A DNA stretch of 64,000 bases, taken from contig NZ_LLWQ01000196.1 of NCBI RefSeq assembly GCF_001447385.1, positions 18,079 to 82,078 on the forward strand, given 5' to 3'. How positions within the stretch are numbered: position 1 is the stretch's first letter; every line of letters begins with the position of its first letter. The notes beneath the pieces are model-generated. The model was given only the letters and a program-made list of their open reading frames with translations, was not told the origin of the DNA and searched no databases. Below, in pieces: positions 27,364-35,971 of the stretch. This DNA is from Paracoccus sp. MKU1 (lineage in GTDB: Bacteria; Pseudomonadota; Alphaproteobacteria; Rhodobacterales; Rhodobacteraceae). Both the position numbers and the translations under genes were made by a program.

Positions 27364-28145
27364 CCGGAACGCAAGCCGCAGCGCAGGGCCGCCCGGCGCG
27401 GCTGGGCGCCCTGTTCCTCGGCCTGGCCGGGCTTGCCCTGCTGGTCGCCGCCTGGTGGCTCGCCACCGACGTGCTGGCCGCCGAAGGCAGCTTTGCCAGG
27501 CGCTTTTCGCCGACCAGCACCTTCCCGGCGCTGATCGGGCTGCTGGGCGGGTCGGACCTGTGGACCCATGTCGCGGTCAGCCTCAAGCGGGTGCTGGTCG
27601 GGCTGGCGGCGGCGCTGCTGGTGGGCGTGCCGCTGGGCCTGCTGGTGGGCGCCTCGCGGCTGGCCGAGGCGGCGACCACGCCGGCCTTCCAGTTCCTGCG
27701 CATGATCTCGCCGCTGTCCTGGATGCCGGTGGCGGTGATGCTGTTCGGCGTGGGCGACAAGCCGATCTATTTCCTGCTGGCCTTTGCCGCGGTCTGGCCG
27801 ATCCTGCTGAACACCGCCGCCGGCGTGCGGCAGCTGAACCCGCAATGGCTGCTTCTGTCGAAAAGCCTGGCCGCGACGGGGTGGGAGACGCTGTCGCGGG
27901 TGATCCTGCCCGGCGTGCTGGGTCAGGTGGTGACCGGGCTGCGCCTGGCCATCGGCATCAGCTGGATCGTGCTGGTGCCCTGCGAGATGCTGGGCGTGCA
28001 GGCGGGCCTGGGCTATTTCATCCTCGATACCCGCGACCGGCTGGCCTATGACCAGTTGATGGCCGTGGTGCTGGTGATCGGCGTGATCGGCTATCTGCTG
28101 GACAGCCTGGCCCGCGCCGTGATCCGTCGCGTGGGGCCGGCGTGA
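27360..28145 (+). CDS. ABC transporter permease (SsuC/NrtB-like)
   Basis: A 261-residue permease with six transmembrane helices. The EAA-type loop (LLLSKSLAATGWETLSRVIL, then PGVLGQVVTGLRLAIG) contacts the ATPase. The start is a GTG overlapping the stop of the binding-protein gene (GTGA). It completes an importer of the nitrate/sulfonate/taurine class and is the last gene of the operon. Confidence 0.9.
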   Translation: MTGTQAAAQGRPARLGALFLGLAGLALLVAAWWLATDVLAAEGSFARRFSPTSTFPALIGLLGGSDLWTHVAVSLKRVLVGLAAALLVGVPLGLLVGASRLAEAATTPAFQFLRMISPLSWMPVAVMLFGVGDKPIYFLLAFAAVWPILLNTAAGVRQLNPQWLLLSKSLAATGWETLSRVILPGVLGQVVTGLRLAIGISWIVLVPCEMLGVQAGLGYFILDTRDRLAYDQLMAVVLVIGVIGYLLDSLARAVIRRVGPA

Positions 28146-28170
28146 GGGTCGCGGCGGATCGGCCGCCCCG

Positions 28171-29331
28171 TCAAGGCCGGCTGCGCGCGCTCAGGACCGG
28201 TCTCGGGATCGGCCCCCGCAATGCCCGGCGGAAGTCCCACAGGAAAAGCGCCCATCCCGCCATCCAGCACAATGTCGCAAGGGGCAGCAGCACCGTGTAA
28301 CCGCTCGCGCCGGCGCAGCACATCAGCAGGCGGGTCAGCACCGACAGGTTGACCAGGCAAAAGGCGCCGCCGAGCCGGCGCGACACGCAAAGCCGTGTCC
28401 CCTGCCGGACCATGGCCGCCCGCGCCATGATCGCAAGCATCATCGTGCCCATGGCCCCCATGGTGAGGGCGTGCAGGGCCGTCGCGGCATCGAGACCGAG
28501 CGGCAGAACCTGCGACATGCCCGCCAGGATCAGCCCAAGCGGCAGCCAGAGCCAGGCCAGATGCAAAAGCAGCAGCGCCGGATAGCGGGCGCTGCGCCAG
28601 CTCCGCCAGGCCAGAATGCGGGCCAGTTGCAGCAGCCCCGAGACGACGAGAAGCGCCCCGGCAAGCCCGGGCGTCCCAAACGCCGCCATGGCCGCCAGCA
28701 AGGCCAGCAAGGCGGCGGCCGCCAGCCAGCGCGGGTCGGCGAAGGGCGGATCGTCCGGGGATGCCGCGAGCCGATGGCGGGTGAAGGCGGCAACGGCGCG
28801 GCCGCCGACAAGGCTGATCAGCAGCGCAAAGAACAGCGGCGCCAATTGCGGCGCGCCGCCTTGGGCCACGGCACCGAAACCGCCCGTCGCGCCTGTTGCG
28901 AGGCAGCCGAGAACGAAGGGGGCAAGCGCAAGCGGCATCTTGCGCCAGGCCTTGGCCCTTGCGACCTGCTGCGAAAGCAGGCCGCCCAGGACGACGAAAT
29001 AGGCCGCGCCGGCAATGGAGCCCCATGGCGGGGGCATTTCAAGGGCAAAGGCCAGCCGCCCGGCGAACCATAGCGCCACCATGATCGCGGTTGTGGCGGG
29101 CGCGACCCGCGGCCGCCCCGTCCATGCCGGCAGCGCGGTCAGCAGATAGCCCCCGACGGCCGCCCCGCCCATGCCGAACAGCAACTCGTGCCGGTGCCAC
29201 GAGACCGGGTCGGCGACCAGCCCCGAGGGCGCCAGCCAGGCTGACGGCACCAGAACCGCCCATAGCCCGGCGAGAAGGAACAGCGGGCGATGCGGCGCCA
29301 GCCACAGCTCTTGGGTCGGATAGCAAAGCAT
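28171..29331 (-). CDS. NnrS-family membrane protein
   Basis: A protein of about 386 residues with twelve hydrophobic segments. NnrS features include APHRPLFLLAGLWAVLVPSA at the start, WHRHELLFGMGGAAVGGYLLT and LHALTMGAMGTMMLAIMARA. The paired histidines suggest haem or copper binding. NnrS proteins help bacteria tolerate nitrosative stress. The frame is open further upstream, to 29412 and beyond, but the chosen start matches family length; no strong ribosome binding site is visible. It is the last gene of a leftward series, 148 bases after the ASKHA gene, and does not obviously belong to the demethylation island. Confidence 0.85.
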   Translation of the reverse strand: MLCYPTQELWLAPHRPLFLLAGLWAVLVPSAWLAPSGLVADPVSWHRHELLFGMGGAAVGGYLLTALPAWTGRPRVAPATTAIMVALWFAGRLAFALEMPPPWGSIAGAAYFVVLGGLLSQQVARAKAWRKMPLALAPFVLGCLATGATGGFGAVAQGGAPQLAPLFFALLISLVGGRAVAAFTRHRLAASPDDPPFADPRWLAAAALLALLAAMAAFGTPGLAGALLVVSGLLQLARILAWRSWRSARYPALLLLHLAWLWLPLGLILAGMSQVLPLGLDAATALHALTMGAMGTMMLAIMARAAMVRQGTRLCVSRRLGGAFCLVNLSVLTRLLMCCAGASGYTVLLPLATLCWMAGWALFLWDFRRALRGPIPRPVLSARSRP

Positions 29332-29479
29332 CGGCGGCCGGCATGGTTGCGTGAAGGCATGGGCGAGCCATCCCGGTTCCTGATCTGCATGCCGGCAGGG
29401 AGCCTTGTCCATGGGCGACAGGCATCCGCCGGCATGCCAGGACCTTTTGTCGCAAACCGCGGCCCGGCGGGGCACGGGA

Positions 29480-31531
29480 TTACCGGCGCCGGCGCCGTGC
29501 CATGCGCCCCTGACGCGCAAGGCCGTGCGGCGCGTTGTCCGTCGCCTCCTGACGCCGCGGCAGCGCCACCTCTTCCGCAAGCTTGGGAAACGGATCGACC
29601 CGGTTCGGCAGGGCCATGGCGTCCACGAAAAGCTGCTGGAAATGCGGCTCCAGCGCGGTCTCGATCTTTTCGATGCGCCGAACCGTCCGCTCGATCTCGC
29701 GCCGGTGGCCACGGTTGAGCAGCGCCATCATCGCACCGGTTCCGGCGGCGTTGCCGACGGCCCGGACCTCGGACAGCGCGCAATCGGGGATCAGCCCCAG
29801 CACCATGGCATATTTCGGGTCGATGAACGCGCCGAAGGCGCCGGCCAGACGGATCGTGTCCACCTGGGTCACGCCCTGCTTTTCCATCAGCAACCGGATG
29901 CCGGCGTAAAGCGCCGCCTTGGCAAGCTGGACGGCGCGCAGGTCGTTTTGCGTGACGGCAATGCGGGGCTGGCCCTCATGCAGCAGGTAAGCGAAGGTGC
30001 GGCCGTTCGCGACGATGCGCGGGCTGCGCGAGGCCAGCGTGCCGTCGATGGCACCGTCCGCCGAGACGATGCCGGAAAGATACATCTCGGCCACCGCCTC
30101 GATGATCGCCGAGCCGCAGATGCCGGTAACGCCGAGCCTTGCCGCATCCGCGCCGAAACCCGGCTCGTCGGACCACAGCTCGGAGCCGATGATGCGCAAG
30201 CGCGGCTCCAGCGTCTCGCGGTCGATCCTGACCCGCTCGATGGCGCCGGGGGCGGCGCGCTGGCCGCAGGAGATCTCCGCGCCCTCGAAGGCCGGGCCGG
30301 TGGGCGACGAGGCGGCGACGATCCGGCCGCTATTGCCCAGCACGATCTCGGCATTGGTGCCGATATCGACCAGAAGCATCATCCGGCCCTGGCGGTGCGG
30401 CCCCTCGGCCAGCGTGGCACCGGCGGCATCCGCCCCGACATGGCCGGCGATGCAGGGCAGCAGATAGGCCCGCGCGCCCGCATTGGCCCGCAGGCCGAGT
30501 TCGGCCGCCGTCGTGTGAACCGCGCCGGACACGGCCAGCGCGAAGGGCGCCTGGCCCAGCTCGGTCGGGTCGATGCCCAGGAACAGGTGATGCATGATCG
30601 GGTTGGCGACGAAAACCGTGTCGAGGATGTCGCCGGCATCGACGCCGCCCTGGGCGCAGGCCCGGCCGATCAGCCCGTTGACGGCCTCGCGCACCGCCCG
30701 GGTCATCGCCTCGCACCCGTCCGGGTTCATCATCACATAGGAAACGCGGCTCATCAGATCCTCGCCGAAGCGGATCTGCGGGTTCGCGGCGCCCGCGGAT
30801 GCGACCACGCGGCCCGACAGCAGCGAAACCAGGTGCAGCGCGATGGTGGTGGAGCCGATGTCGCAGGCGATGCCGTAAGCCTGGTTGTGCAGGCCCGGCC
30901 AGAGGGCGAGGATTTCGGGACGCTCCGCCTCCTCGTCCTGATGGATGGCGACGGTGACGCCCCAGTTGTCCTTGCGCAGCATCTTCTGCACCTGCGGCAT
31001 CAGCCGCAGCGGCACGGCCGGGTCGCGGATGCCCCAGTCGCGGGCCAACGCCGCCTTCAGCCGGTCCAGATCGCCCAGCGGCTGCTGCATGTCGGGCTGG
31101 TCCACCTCGACATAGCAGAGCCTGACCGCCGGCTCGCGCCGGATGGTGCGGTCGCTGGCGGCCTTGCGGATCACCTGCGCGTCGACGACCGTATCCTGCG
31201 GCACGTCGATCACCAGATCGCCCCGGATGGTGGCCGAACAAGCCAGCCGCCTGCCTTCCGGCAGGCCGCGGATGCGGTCGTATCGCGCCTCCTTCTCGCC
31301 CCTGGGCGAGATGTGGTCCCGGGACGAGGTGATGCCGAACTTGGCAAAACGGCCTTCCTGCACCGCGATCTGGCAGCGCCCGCAGGTGCCGCGGCCGCCG
31401 CAGACGCTTTCGACAGGAACGCCCAGCTGGCGCGCGGCCTCCATGAGACCGGTGCCGACCGGAAAGCGCCCGCGCTTGCCGGAGGGCATGAACAGGACCA
31501 GCGGGTCCTTGGGGCCGGAGGGGGCGGCCAT
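29480..31531 (-). CDS. Corrinoid-activation protein (ASKHA domain with 2Fe-2S ferredoxin; RamQ/RACo-like)
   Basis: A 683-residue protein. Residues 1-105 form a ferredoxin domain with four cysteines (Cys44, Cys50 and Cys53 in ESVCGGRGTCGRC, Cys98 in RRLACSA). A linker domain is followed by a large C-terminal ATP-binding ASKHA domain (YGIACDIGSTTIALHLVSLL; MMLLVDIGTNAEIVLGN; AFGAFIDPKYAMVLGLIPDC). In methylotrophic anaerobes such proteins use ATP and an electron to return oxidised Co(II) cobalamin on the corrinoid protein to Co(I). It is in the same leftward operon as the methyltransferases, which fixes its role well. The start has GGGGA upstream. Confidence 0.92.
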   Translation of the reverse strand: MAAPSGPKDPLVLFMPSGKRGRFPVGTGLMEAARQLGVPVESVCGGRGTCGRCQIAVQEGRFAKFGITSSRDHISPRGEKEARYDRIRGLPEGRRLACSATIRGDLVIDVPQDTVVDAQVIRKAASDRTIRREPAVRLCYVEVDQPDMQQPLGDLDRLKAALARDWGIRDPAVPLRLMPQVQKMLRKDNWGVTVAIHQDEEAERPEILALWPGLHNQAYGIACDIGSTTIALHLVSLLSGRVVASAGAANPQIRFGEDLMSRVSYVMMNPDGCEAMTRAVREAVNGLIGRACAQGGVDAGDILDTVFVANPIMHHLFLGIDPTELGQAPFALAVSGAVHTTAAELGLRANAGARAYLLPCIAGHVGADAAGATLAEGPHRQGRMMLLVDIGTNAEIVLGNSGRIVAASSPTGPAFEGAEISCGQRAAPGAIERVRIDRETLEPRLRIIGSELWSDEPGFGADAARLGVTGICGSAIIEAVAEMYLSGIVSADGAIDGTLASRSPRIVANGRTFAYLLHEGQPRIAVTQNDLRAVQLAKAALYAGIRLLMEKQGVTQVDTIRLAGAFGAFIDPKYAMVLGLIPDCALSEVRAVGNAAGTGAMMALLNRGHRREIERTVRRIEKIETALEPHFQQLFVDAMALPNRVDPFPKLAEEVALPRRQEATDNAPHGLARQGRMARRRRR

Positions 31532-31547
31532 GGCGTCCCCGCCGCCT

Positions 31548-32498
31548 TCAGCCCTGCGCGCCCAGACGCGCGGCGCGGCCGCCGCGCCGGCGCGCGCCGG
31601 CCTCCGGCGATGCCGCGGCGGGGGTCGCGTGTTCGCCCGGCTTGAAATCCTTATAGGTGCGGATCCAGGTCGCACAGTCCCTGTCAGCCCCGGCAAGCAC
31701 GTCGGCGGCGCGCACGGCCTCCATTTCCTGCGGGCGGCAGGGGTTCATGATGGCGCTGGTCATGCCCGCGCCGATCACCATGGGGATGAAGCCGGCATTG
31801 ATGCCGTGGCGATGCGGCAGGCCGAAAGAGATGTTGGACAGGCCGCAGGTCGTGTTCACCTGCAATTCCTCGCGCAGCCGGCGCAGCAGCGCAAAGACCT
31901 GGCGGCCCGCATCGCCCAGCGCGCCGATCGGCATCACCAGGGGATCGACCACCACGTCCTCGGGCCTGATGCCGTGATCCATGGCGCGCTGCACGATCTT
32001 TTTCGCCACCGCGAATCGCACGTCCGGGTCCATGGAAATGCCGGTCTCGTCGTTCGAGATGGCGACGACCGGGACGTCGTATTTCCGCGCCAGCGGCAGG
32101 ATCGCCTCCAGCTTTTCCTCCTCGCCGGTGACCGAATTGATGAGCGGCCGGCCCTTGGCGACCTTCAGCCCGGCCTCGATGGCCGCCGTGACCGAGGAAT
32201 CGATGGCCAGCGGGACGTCCACCAGATCCTGCACGATCTGGAGCGTCCGGACCATCAGCCCCGGCTCGGTCGCGTTGGGATCGACGGCGGTGACGCCGGC
32301 GTTGATGTCCAGCATGGTCGCGCCCGCCGCCACCTGTTCCAGCGCATCCTTGCGCACGGTGTCGAAATTGCCCTCGACCATCTCGGCGGCGAGCTTCTTG
32401 CGCCCGGTCGGGTTGATGCGCTCGCCGATGACGCAGAACGGCCGGTCGAAGCCGATGGCGATTTCCCGTGTCGCCGAGGCGACGATGGTGCGGGTCAT
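31548..32498 (-). CDS. Methyltetrahydrofolate:corrinoid methyltransferase (MeTr/MtgA/AcsE family)
   Basis: A 316-residue pterin-binding TIM barrel. It opens IAIGFDRPFCVIGERINPTG and carries GATMLDINAGVTAVDPN, LAIDSSVTAAIEAGL and PLINSVTGEEEK, all typical of methyl-THF binding in MetH and AcsE. It would transfer the methyl group between the corrinoid protein and tetrahydrofolate. The tail from about residue 290 is basic and low in complexity (GARRRGGRAARLGAQG). A strong GGAGGA ribosome binding site precedes the start. It lies 31 bases downstream of metF. Confidence 0.93.
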   Translation of the reverse strand: MTRTIVASATREIAIGFDRPFCVIGERINPTGRKKLAAEMVEGNFDTVRKDALEQVAAGATMLDINAGVTAVDPNATEPGLMVRTLQIVQDLVDVPLAIDSSVTAAIEAGLKVAKGRPLINSVTGEEEKLEAILPLARKYDVPVVAISNDETGISMDPDVRFAVAKKIVQRAMDHGIRPEDVVVDPLVMPIGALGDAGRQVFALLRRLREELQVNTTCGLSNISFGLPHRHGINAGFIPMVIGAGMTSAIMNPCRPQEMEAVRAADVLAGADRDCATWIRTYKDFKPGEHATPAAASPEAGARRRGGRAARLGAQG

Positions 32499-32529
32499 GG
32501 ATCTGTCCTCCGGGATGGATGGGGCTGTT

Positions 32530-33648
32530 TCATGGGATGGTTTTCGCCGGCTGGGGCGCCGCCTGCGCCTCGCGCAGGATCTGCTGCGGCGTCTCCGGCC
32601 GGGGGTCGTGGAGAATGCGGTCGAGCCGGCCGACCACAAGCGCGTCGTCGGCCCTCGGCTCGGGCCGCCACGGCTTGCGGCCTTTCAGGATGCCGGATTC
32701 GTGGACGATCTCGGCGACATATTCCTCCTGCCGGTAGGCCATGACGTGGATGCCCGCGACGCCGGCGATCTCCTTGACCTCGTCGATGATGTCGATGCAG
32801 AGCCGCTTGCCCTCGCGCTTCTGGTCGGCGGCGCCTTCCAGCCGCGCGATCACCGCATCGGGAATGTGCACGCCGGGCACATTGGCGCGCATCCAGCGCG
32901 CGGTCCGGGCCGAGGTCAGCGGCCCGACGCCGCACAGGATGAAGCAGCGCTCATGCAGGCCCAGGTCGCGGACGCGGGCCATGTAGCCGCGGAACATCGG
33001 CACGTCGAAGCAATACTGGCTTTGCACGAATTGCGCGCCGGCGGCGATCTTCTTGGCCAGCCGCAGCGGCCGGAAGTCGTAGGGCGGCGCGAAGGGGTTG
33101 ATCGCCGCGCCCAGGAACATCGCGGGCGGGGTGGTCAGCTTGCGGCCCGACAGGAACGTCCCTTCGTCGCGCATGCTGCGCACGGTTTCCAGAAGCGACA
33201 TGCAGTCGAGGTCGAAGACCGGCTTGGCGCCGGGCTGGTCGCCGGCCTGCACGCCGTCGCCGGTCAGGCACAGCACGTTCTGCACCCCCATGGCGGCCGC
33301 GCCCAGCACGTCGCCCTGGATGGCGATGCGGTTCCGGTCCCGGCAGGAGATCTGGTAGATCGGCGCATAGCCCATTCGCGTCAGCAGCGCGCAGATCCCG
33401 ACCGAGGACATGTGGCAATTGGCGCCCGAGGCATCGACGGCGTTGATGCCGTCCACCCAGCCGTCGAATATAGCGGCGCGTTCATAGACGTCCTCGGGGT
33501 CGGCGCTGTCGGGCGGGTTCAGCTCGGTGGTGACGGCGAATTCGCCGCGCCGCAGCACCCGCTCCAGCCGCCCGCGCGAGGAATGGCCCGGCAAGGGGTC
33601 CAGCGGCAGGTGCGCGCCCGCCGGGTTCTCGTCCCGTTGCTGGGTCAT
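32530..33648 (-). CDS. metF: Methylenetetrahydrofolate reductase
   Basis: A 372-residue MTHFR-type flavoprotein: TTELNPPDSADPEDVYERAA at the N-terminus, ANCHMSSVGICALL, VLCLTGDG and a GAQFVQSQYCFD segment. It lies beside a separate zinc-binding MTHFR-C-like protein, as in acetogens and some methylotrophs. In this island it would oxidise methyl-THF to methylene-THF, reversing the biosynthetic direction; that direction is inferred. It overlaps the upstream metV-like gene by 4 bases. Confidence 0.92.
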   Translation of the reverse strand: MTQQRDENPAGAHLPLDPLPGHSSRGRLERVLRRGEFAVTTELNPPDSADPEDVYERAAIFDGWVDGINAVDASGANCHMSSVGICALLTRMGYAPIYQISCRDRNRIAIQGDVLGAAAMGVQNVLCLTGDGVQAGDQPGAKPVFDLDCMSLLETVRSMRDEGTFLSGRKLTTPPAMFLGAAINPFAPPYDFRPLRLAKKIAAGAQFVQSQYCFDVPMFRGYMARVRDLGLHERCFILCGVGPLTSARTARWMRANVPGVHIPDAVIARLEGAADQKREGKRLCIDIIDEVKEIAGVAGIHVMAYRQEEYVAEIVHESGILKGRKPWRPEPRADDALVVGRLDRILHDPRPETPQQILREAQAAPQPAKTIP

Positions 33649-34226
33649 GCCGCTTCTCCGCTGCGCGATCTGTCGCGCTCGGCTGCGGCATTCGCGGTCA
33701 CGCGCAGCCAGGAGGAGGAGGAGGCGAGAAGCGATTGATCGACCGGCTTTTGCACCTGCAATATGGCGTCGCCCTGGACCATCCGGCGCGAGCCCTCCCA
33801 GGCCTTGACCCAGACGCAGGGCATGTCGGGCCTGACCTCGCAATGGCCGCTGGCCCGGACGCCGCCGCAGGGGCCGTTGCGCAACTGCTTGGGGCAGTTC
33901 ATCGGGCAGGACATGCCGGTCGAGGACAGGATGCATTGTCCGCACATCCGGCAGTCGAACAGAAGGCCCTTGACGGTCTTTTCGACGAAGCGGACCGGCC
34001 TTTCGGCGCGCGAATATCCCAGCGCGTTCCAGAGCGGATGCAGCCGCAGGAAGATGTCGGCGAAAATGCCGTAGAACCATTCGAGGCCGCGCGCATGGCG
34101 CACCGACCACAGCCGCAGCGCATAGCGCCGCCGCGCCCGCCGGGCCGAGGCGGGCCTGGGCGCCGCCGCCGCGGCCGGCCGCTTTCCGGCCGCCGGGATC
34201 GTCGCGATAGCGGTTTCCTCAGCCAT
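33645..34226 (-). CDS. MetV-like, zinc/Fe-S-binding MTHFR partner protein
   Basis: A 193-residue protein with a Cys-rich centre: LFDCRMCGQCILSSTGMSCP, then NCPKQLRNGPCGG and CVWVKAWEGS. This is the MTHFR C-terminal (MetV) family pattern. MetV partners MetF in acetogens and is thought to bring electrons or metal to it. Its N-terminus is Ala- and Arg-rich and probably unstructured. An ATG 23 codons further upstream is possible. It is translationally coupled to metF (ATGA). Confidence 0.85.
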   Translation of the reverse strand: MAEETAIATIPAAGKRPAAAAAPRPASARRARRRYALRLWSVRHARGLEWFYGIFADIFLRLHPLWNALGYSRAERPVRFVEKTVKGLLFDCRMCGQCILSSTGMSCPMNCPKQLRNGPCGGVRASGHCEVRPDMPCVWVKAWEGSRRMVQGDAILQVQKPVDQSLLASSSSWLRVTANAAAERDRSRSGEAA

Positions 34227-34379
34227 TCCCTGTCCCGCCTGCGTCACCGAGCGCCGCCCGCCCCGATCTCCGTTTCGCCAATGGATCACGATCATCTCCC
34301 CCTGTATCCGGAAGCATCGCCGAATGAGCCTGCGTCCCGCTTGCCGACGCGCGACGGCGACCGTTTCAAAAGCGACGCG

Positions 34380-34985
34380 TCATGTTTCCGGCCGCGCCGC
34401 CGCGCGCGCCAGCGCAGGCCCCAGATCGCCGTAGAAGGTGACGCGCTTTTCATAGGCGAGGCCCAGCATGGCCGCCGCGTTCCTGGCCACCCGCTCCAGC
34501 GCGGCATCCTCGGTCTGGGCCAGATAGACGACCTTCTGGTAATTGGCGAAGAAGTCCCGCGCCAGTTCGGGATGGCGGTCGAGGCCCAGCGGCCGGGTAA
34601 AGAACGCATCGAACTGGCGGCAAAGGAAATCCGTCATGTAGAACGAGGTCACGTCGGCCTCCGCCAGCGCGGCGAAGGCGGCCATGCCCTGGTAGAGGGC
34701 AAAGCAATGCGGCCCCTCCAGCCGTTCGACGCCTTGCCTTTCCAGCACCTTGTCCAGCATGCCGCCGCTGCCGCAATCGGCATAGCCGACGAAGATGTGC
34801 CGGTAGCCCTGGGCTTTCGCCTTCCCGATCGCCGCATCGACGGCGGCGGCAATGCGCTGGGGCTGGAAATGCAGCTCGGCCGGCAGGCATTTCAGCACCA
34901 GATGCGTCAGGCCCAGCCTTTCCCTGATCGCCAAGATCTCGCGCGCCAGCATACCGCAGGCGATGACGAGAACCTGCCGGGGCAT
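34380..34985 (-). CDS. DUF1638 protein of the demethylation island
   Basis: A 201-residue protein beginning MPRQVLVIACGMLAREILAI, the DUF1638 start, with a second conserved cysteine motif GYADCGSGGMLD near residue 70. DUF1638 proteins recur in corrinoid methyltransferase clusters of bacteria and archaea, without an established function. The two Cys-Gly motifs could hold a metal or bind a thiol. A longer coupled form starting at 35054, with GAGG upstream and overlapping the corrinoid-protein stop region, is possible. The 153 bases to the next gene show nothing. Confidence 0.87.
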   Translation of the reverse strand: MPRQVLVIACGMLAREILAIRERLGLTHLVLKCLPAELHFQPQRIAAAVDAAIGKAKAQGYRHIFVGYADCGSGGMLDKVLERQGVERLEGPHCFALYQGMAAFAALAEADVTSFYMTDFLCRQFDAFFTRPLGLDRHPELARDFFANYQKVVYLAQTEDAALERVARNAAAMLGLAYEKRVTFYGDLGPALARAAARPET

Positions 34986-35062
34986 CGGAGGGCCGCATGG
35001 CGGCGCCGGGATGGGATCCTCCGTCGGCCCTGCCGCGTGCCGCCGCCTGCCCATGTCATGCC

Positions 35063-35758
35063 TCAGACCGCATGGATGTTGTGCTTGCGCTTCATGAAGT
35101 CCTTGGCCATCTCGACGGTGATGGCGGCATCGCGGCAATAGGCGTCGGCGCCCACGGCCCTGCCGAAATCCTCGTTCAGCGGCGCGCCGCCGACCAGCAC
35201 GACATAGTCGTCGCGGATGCCCCTTTCCTGCATCGCGTCGATCACCACCTTCATATAGGGCATGGTCGTGGTCAGCAGCGCCGACATGCCCAGGATGTCC
35301 GGCTGGTGTTCCTCGATGGCGGCCAGGTAGCTTTCCACCGGATTGTTGATGCCGATATCGACCACCTCGAAACCGGCGCCCTCCATCATCATGCCGACCA
35401 GGTTCTTGCCGATGTCGTGGATGTCGCCCTTGACGGTGCCGATCAGCATCTTGCCCTGCTTGGGCGCGCCGGTCTCGGCCAGCAGCGGGCGCAGGATGGT
35501 CATGCCGGCCTTCATGGCATTGGCCGACAGCAGCACCTCGGGGACGAAGAGGATGCCGTCGCGAAAATCCTCGCCCACGATGCGCATGCCCTCGACCAGC
35601 GCCCTGGTCAGCACGTCATAGGGCGTCCAGCCCCGTTCCAGCAGGATGTTCGTGCCTTCCTCGATCTCGTCCTTCAGGCCGTCATAGAGGTCGTCATGCA
35701 TCTGCTGCACGAGATCGTCATCGGAAAGCTCGGAAAGGCTGATTTCTTCGTCGGACAT
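35063..35758 (-). CDS. Corrinoid (B12-binding) methyl-carrier protein, MtbC/MttC family
   Basis: A 231-residue protein. The N-terminal helical cap (about 15-95) is followed by a Rossmann-like B12 domain. The cobalt-ligating DxHxxG motif is GDIHDIGKNL, with His114 as lower ligand, and DILGMSALLTTT and VVLVGGAPLNEDF complete the dimethylbenzimidazole pocket. It carries the methyl group from MttB to the MeTr enzyme. It is the first gene of the leftward operon and divergent from mttB, 213 bases away. Confidence 0.94.
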   Translation of the reverse strand: MSDEEISLSELSDDDLVQQMHDDLYDGLKDEIEEGTNILLERGWTPYDVLTRALVEGMRIVGEDFRDGILFVPEVLLSANAMKAGMTILRPLLAETGAPKQGKMLIGTVKGDIHDIGKNLVGMMMEGAGFEVVDIGINNPVESYLAAIEEHQPDILGMSALLTTTMPYMKVVIDAMQERGIRDDYVVLVGGAPLNEDFGRAVGADAYCRDAAITVEMAKDFMKRKHNIHAV

Positions 35759-35855
35759 CTTCAGGACTCCAGAAGGTGTTGAGGCGCGGGCTGCCATATC
35801 CGGCCAACGCGCCGGCAGGCCATGGGTCGAACATAGCCCGCAGGGTCCTCGGCCC

Positions 35856-35875
35856 ACTGTCCGGTTTGCGACAGT
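35856..35875. promoter_or_regulatory. Candidate operator in the mttB/corrinoid-protein gap
   Basis: Perfect 6-bp arms, ACTGTC and GACAGT, flank an 8-base spacer between two divergent operons of the same pathway. The position suits shared control by the GlxA/AraC regulator encoded at 38.3-39.3 kb. Binding is inferred. Confidence 0.4.
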
Positions 35876-35971
35876 CTCTGGCGCAGGCAAGCCGCCGCAC
35901 CGGCGCGCCGCGGATACAATCCGAAACCGGCACGGCGATGCGCCGTGGGCGAGACGGGGATGAGGTGCATG

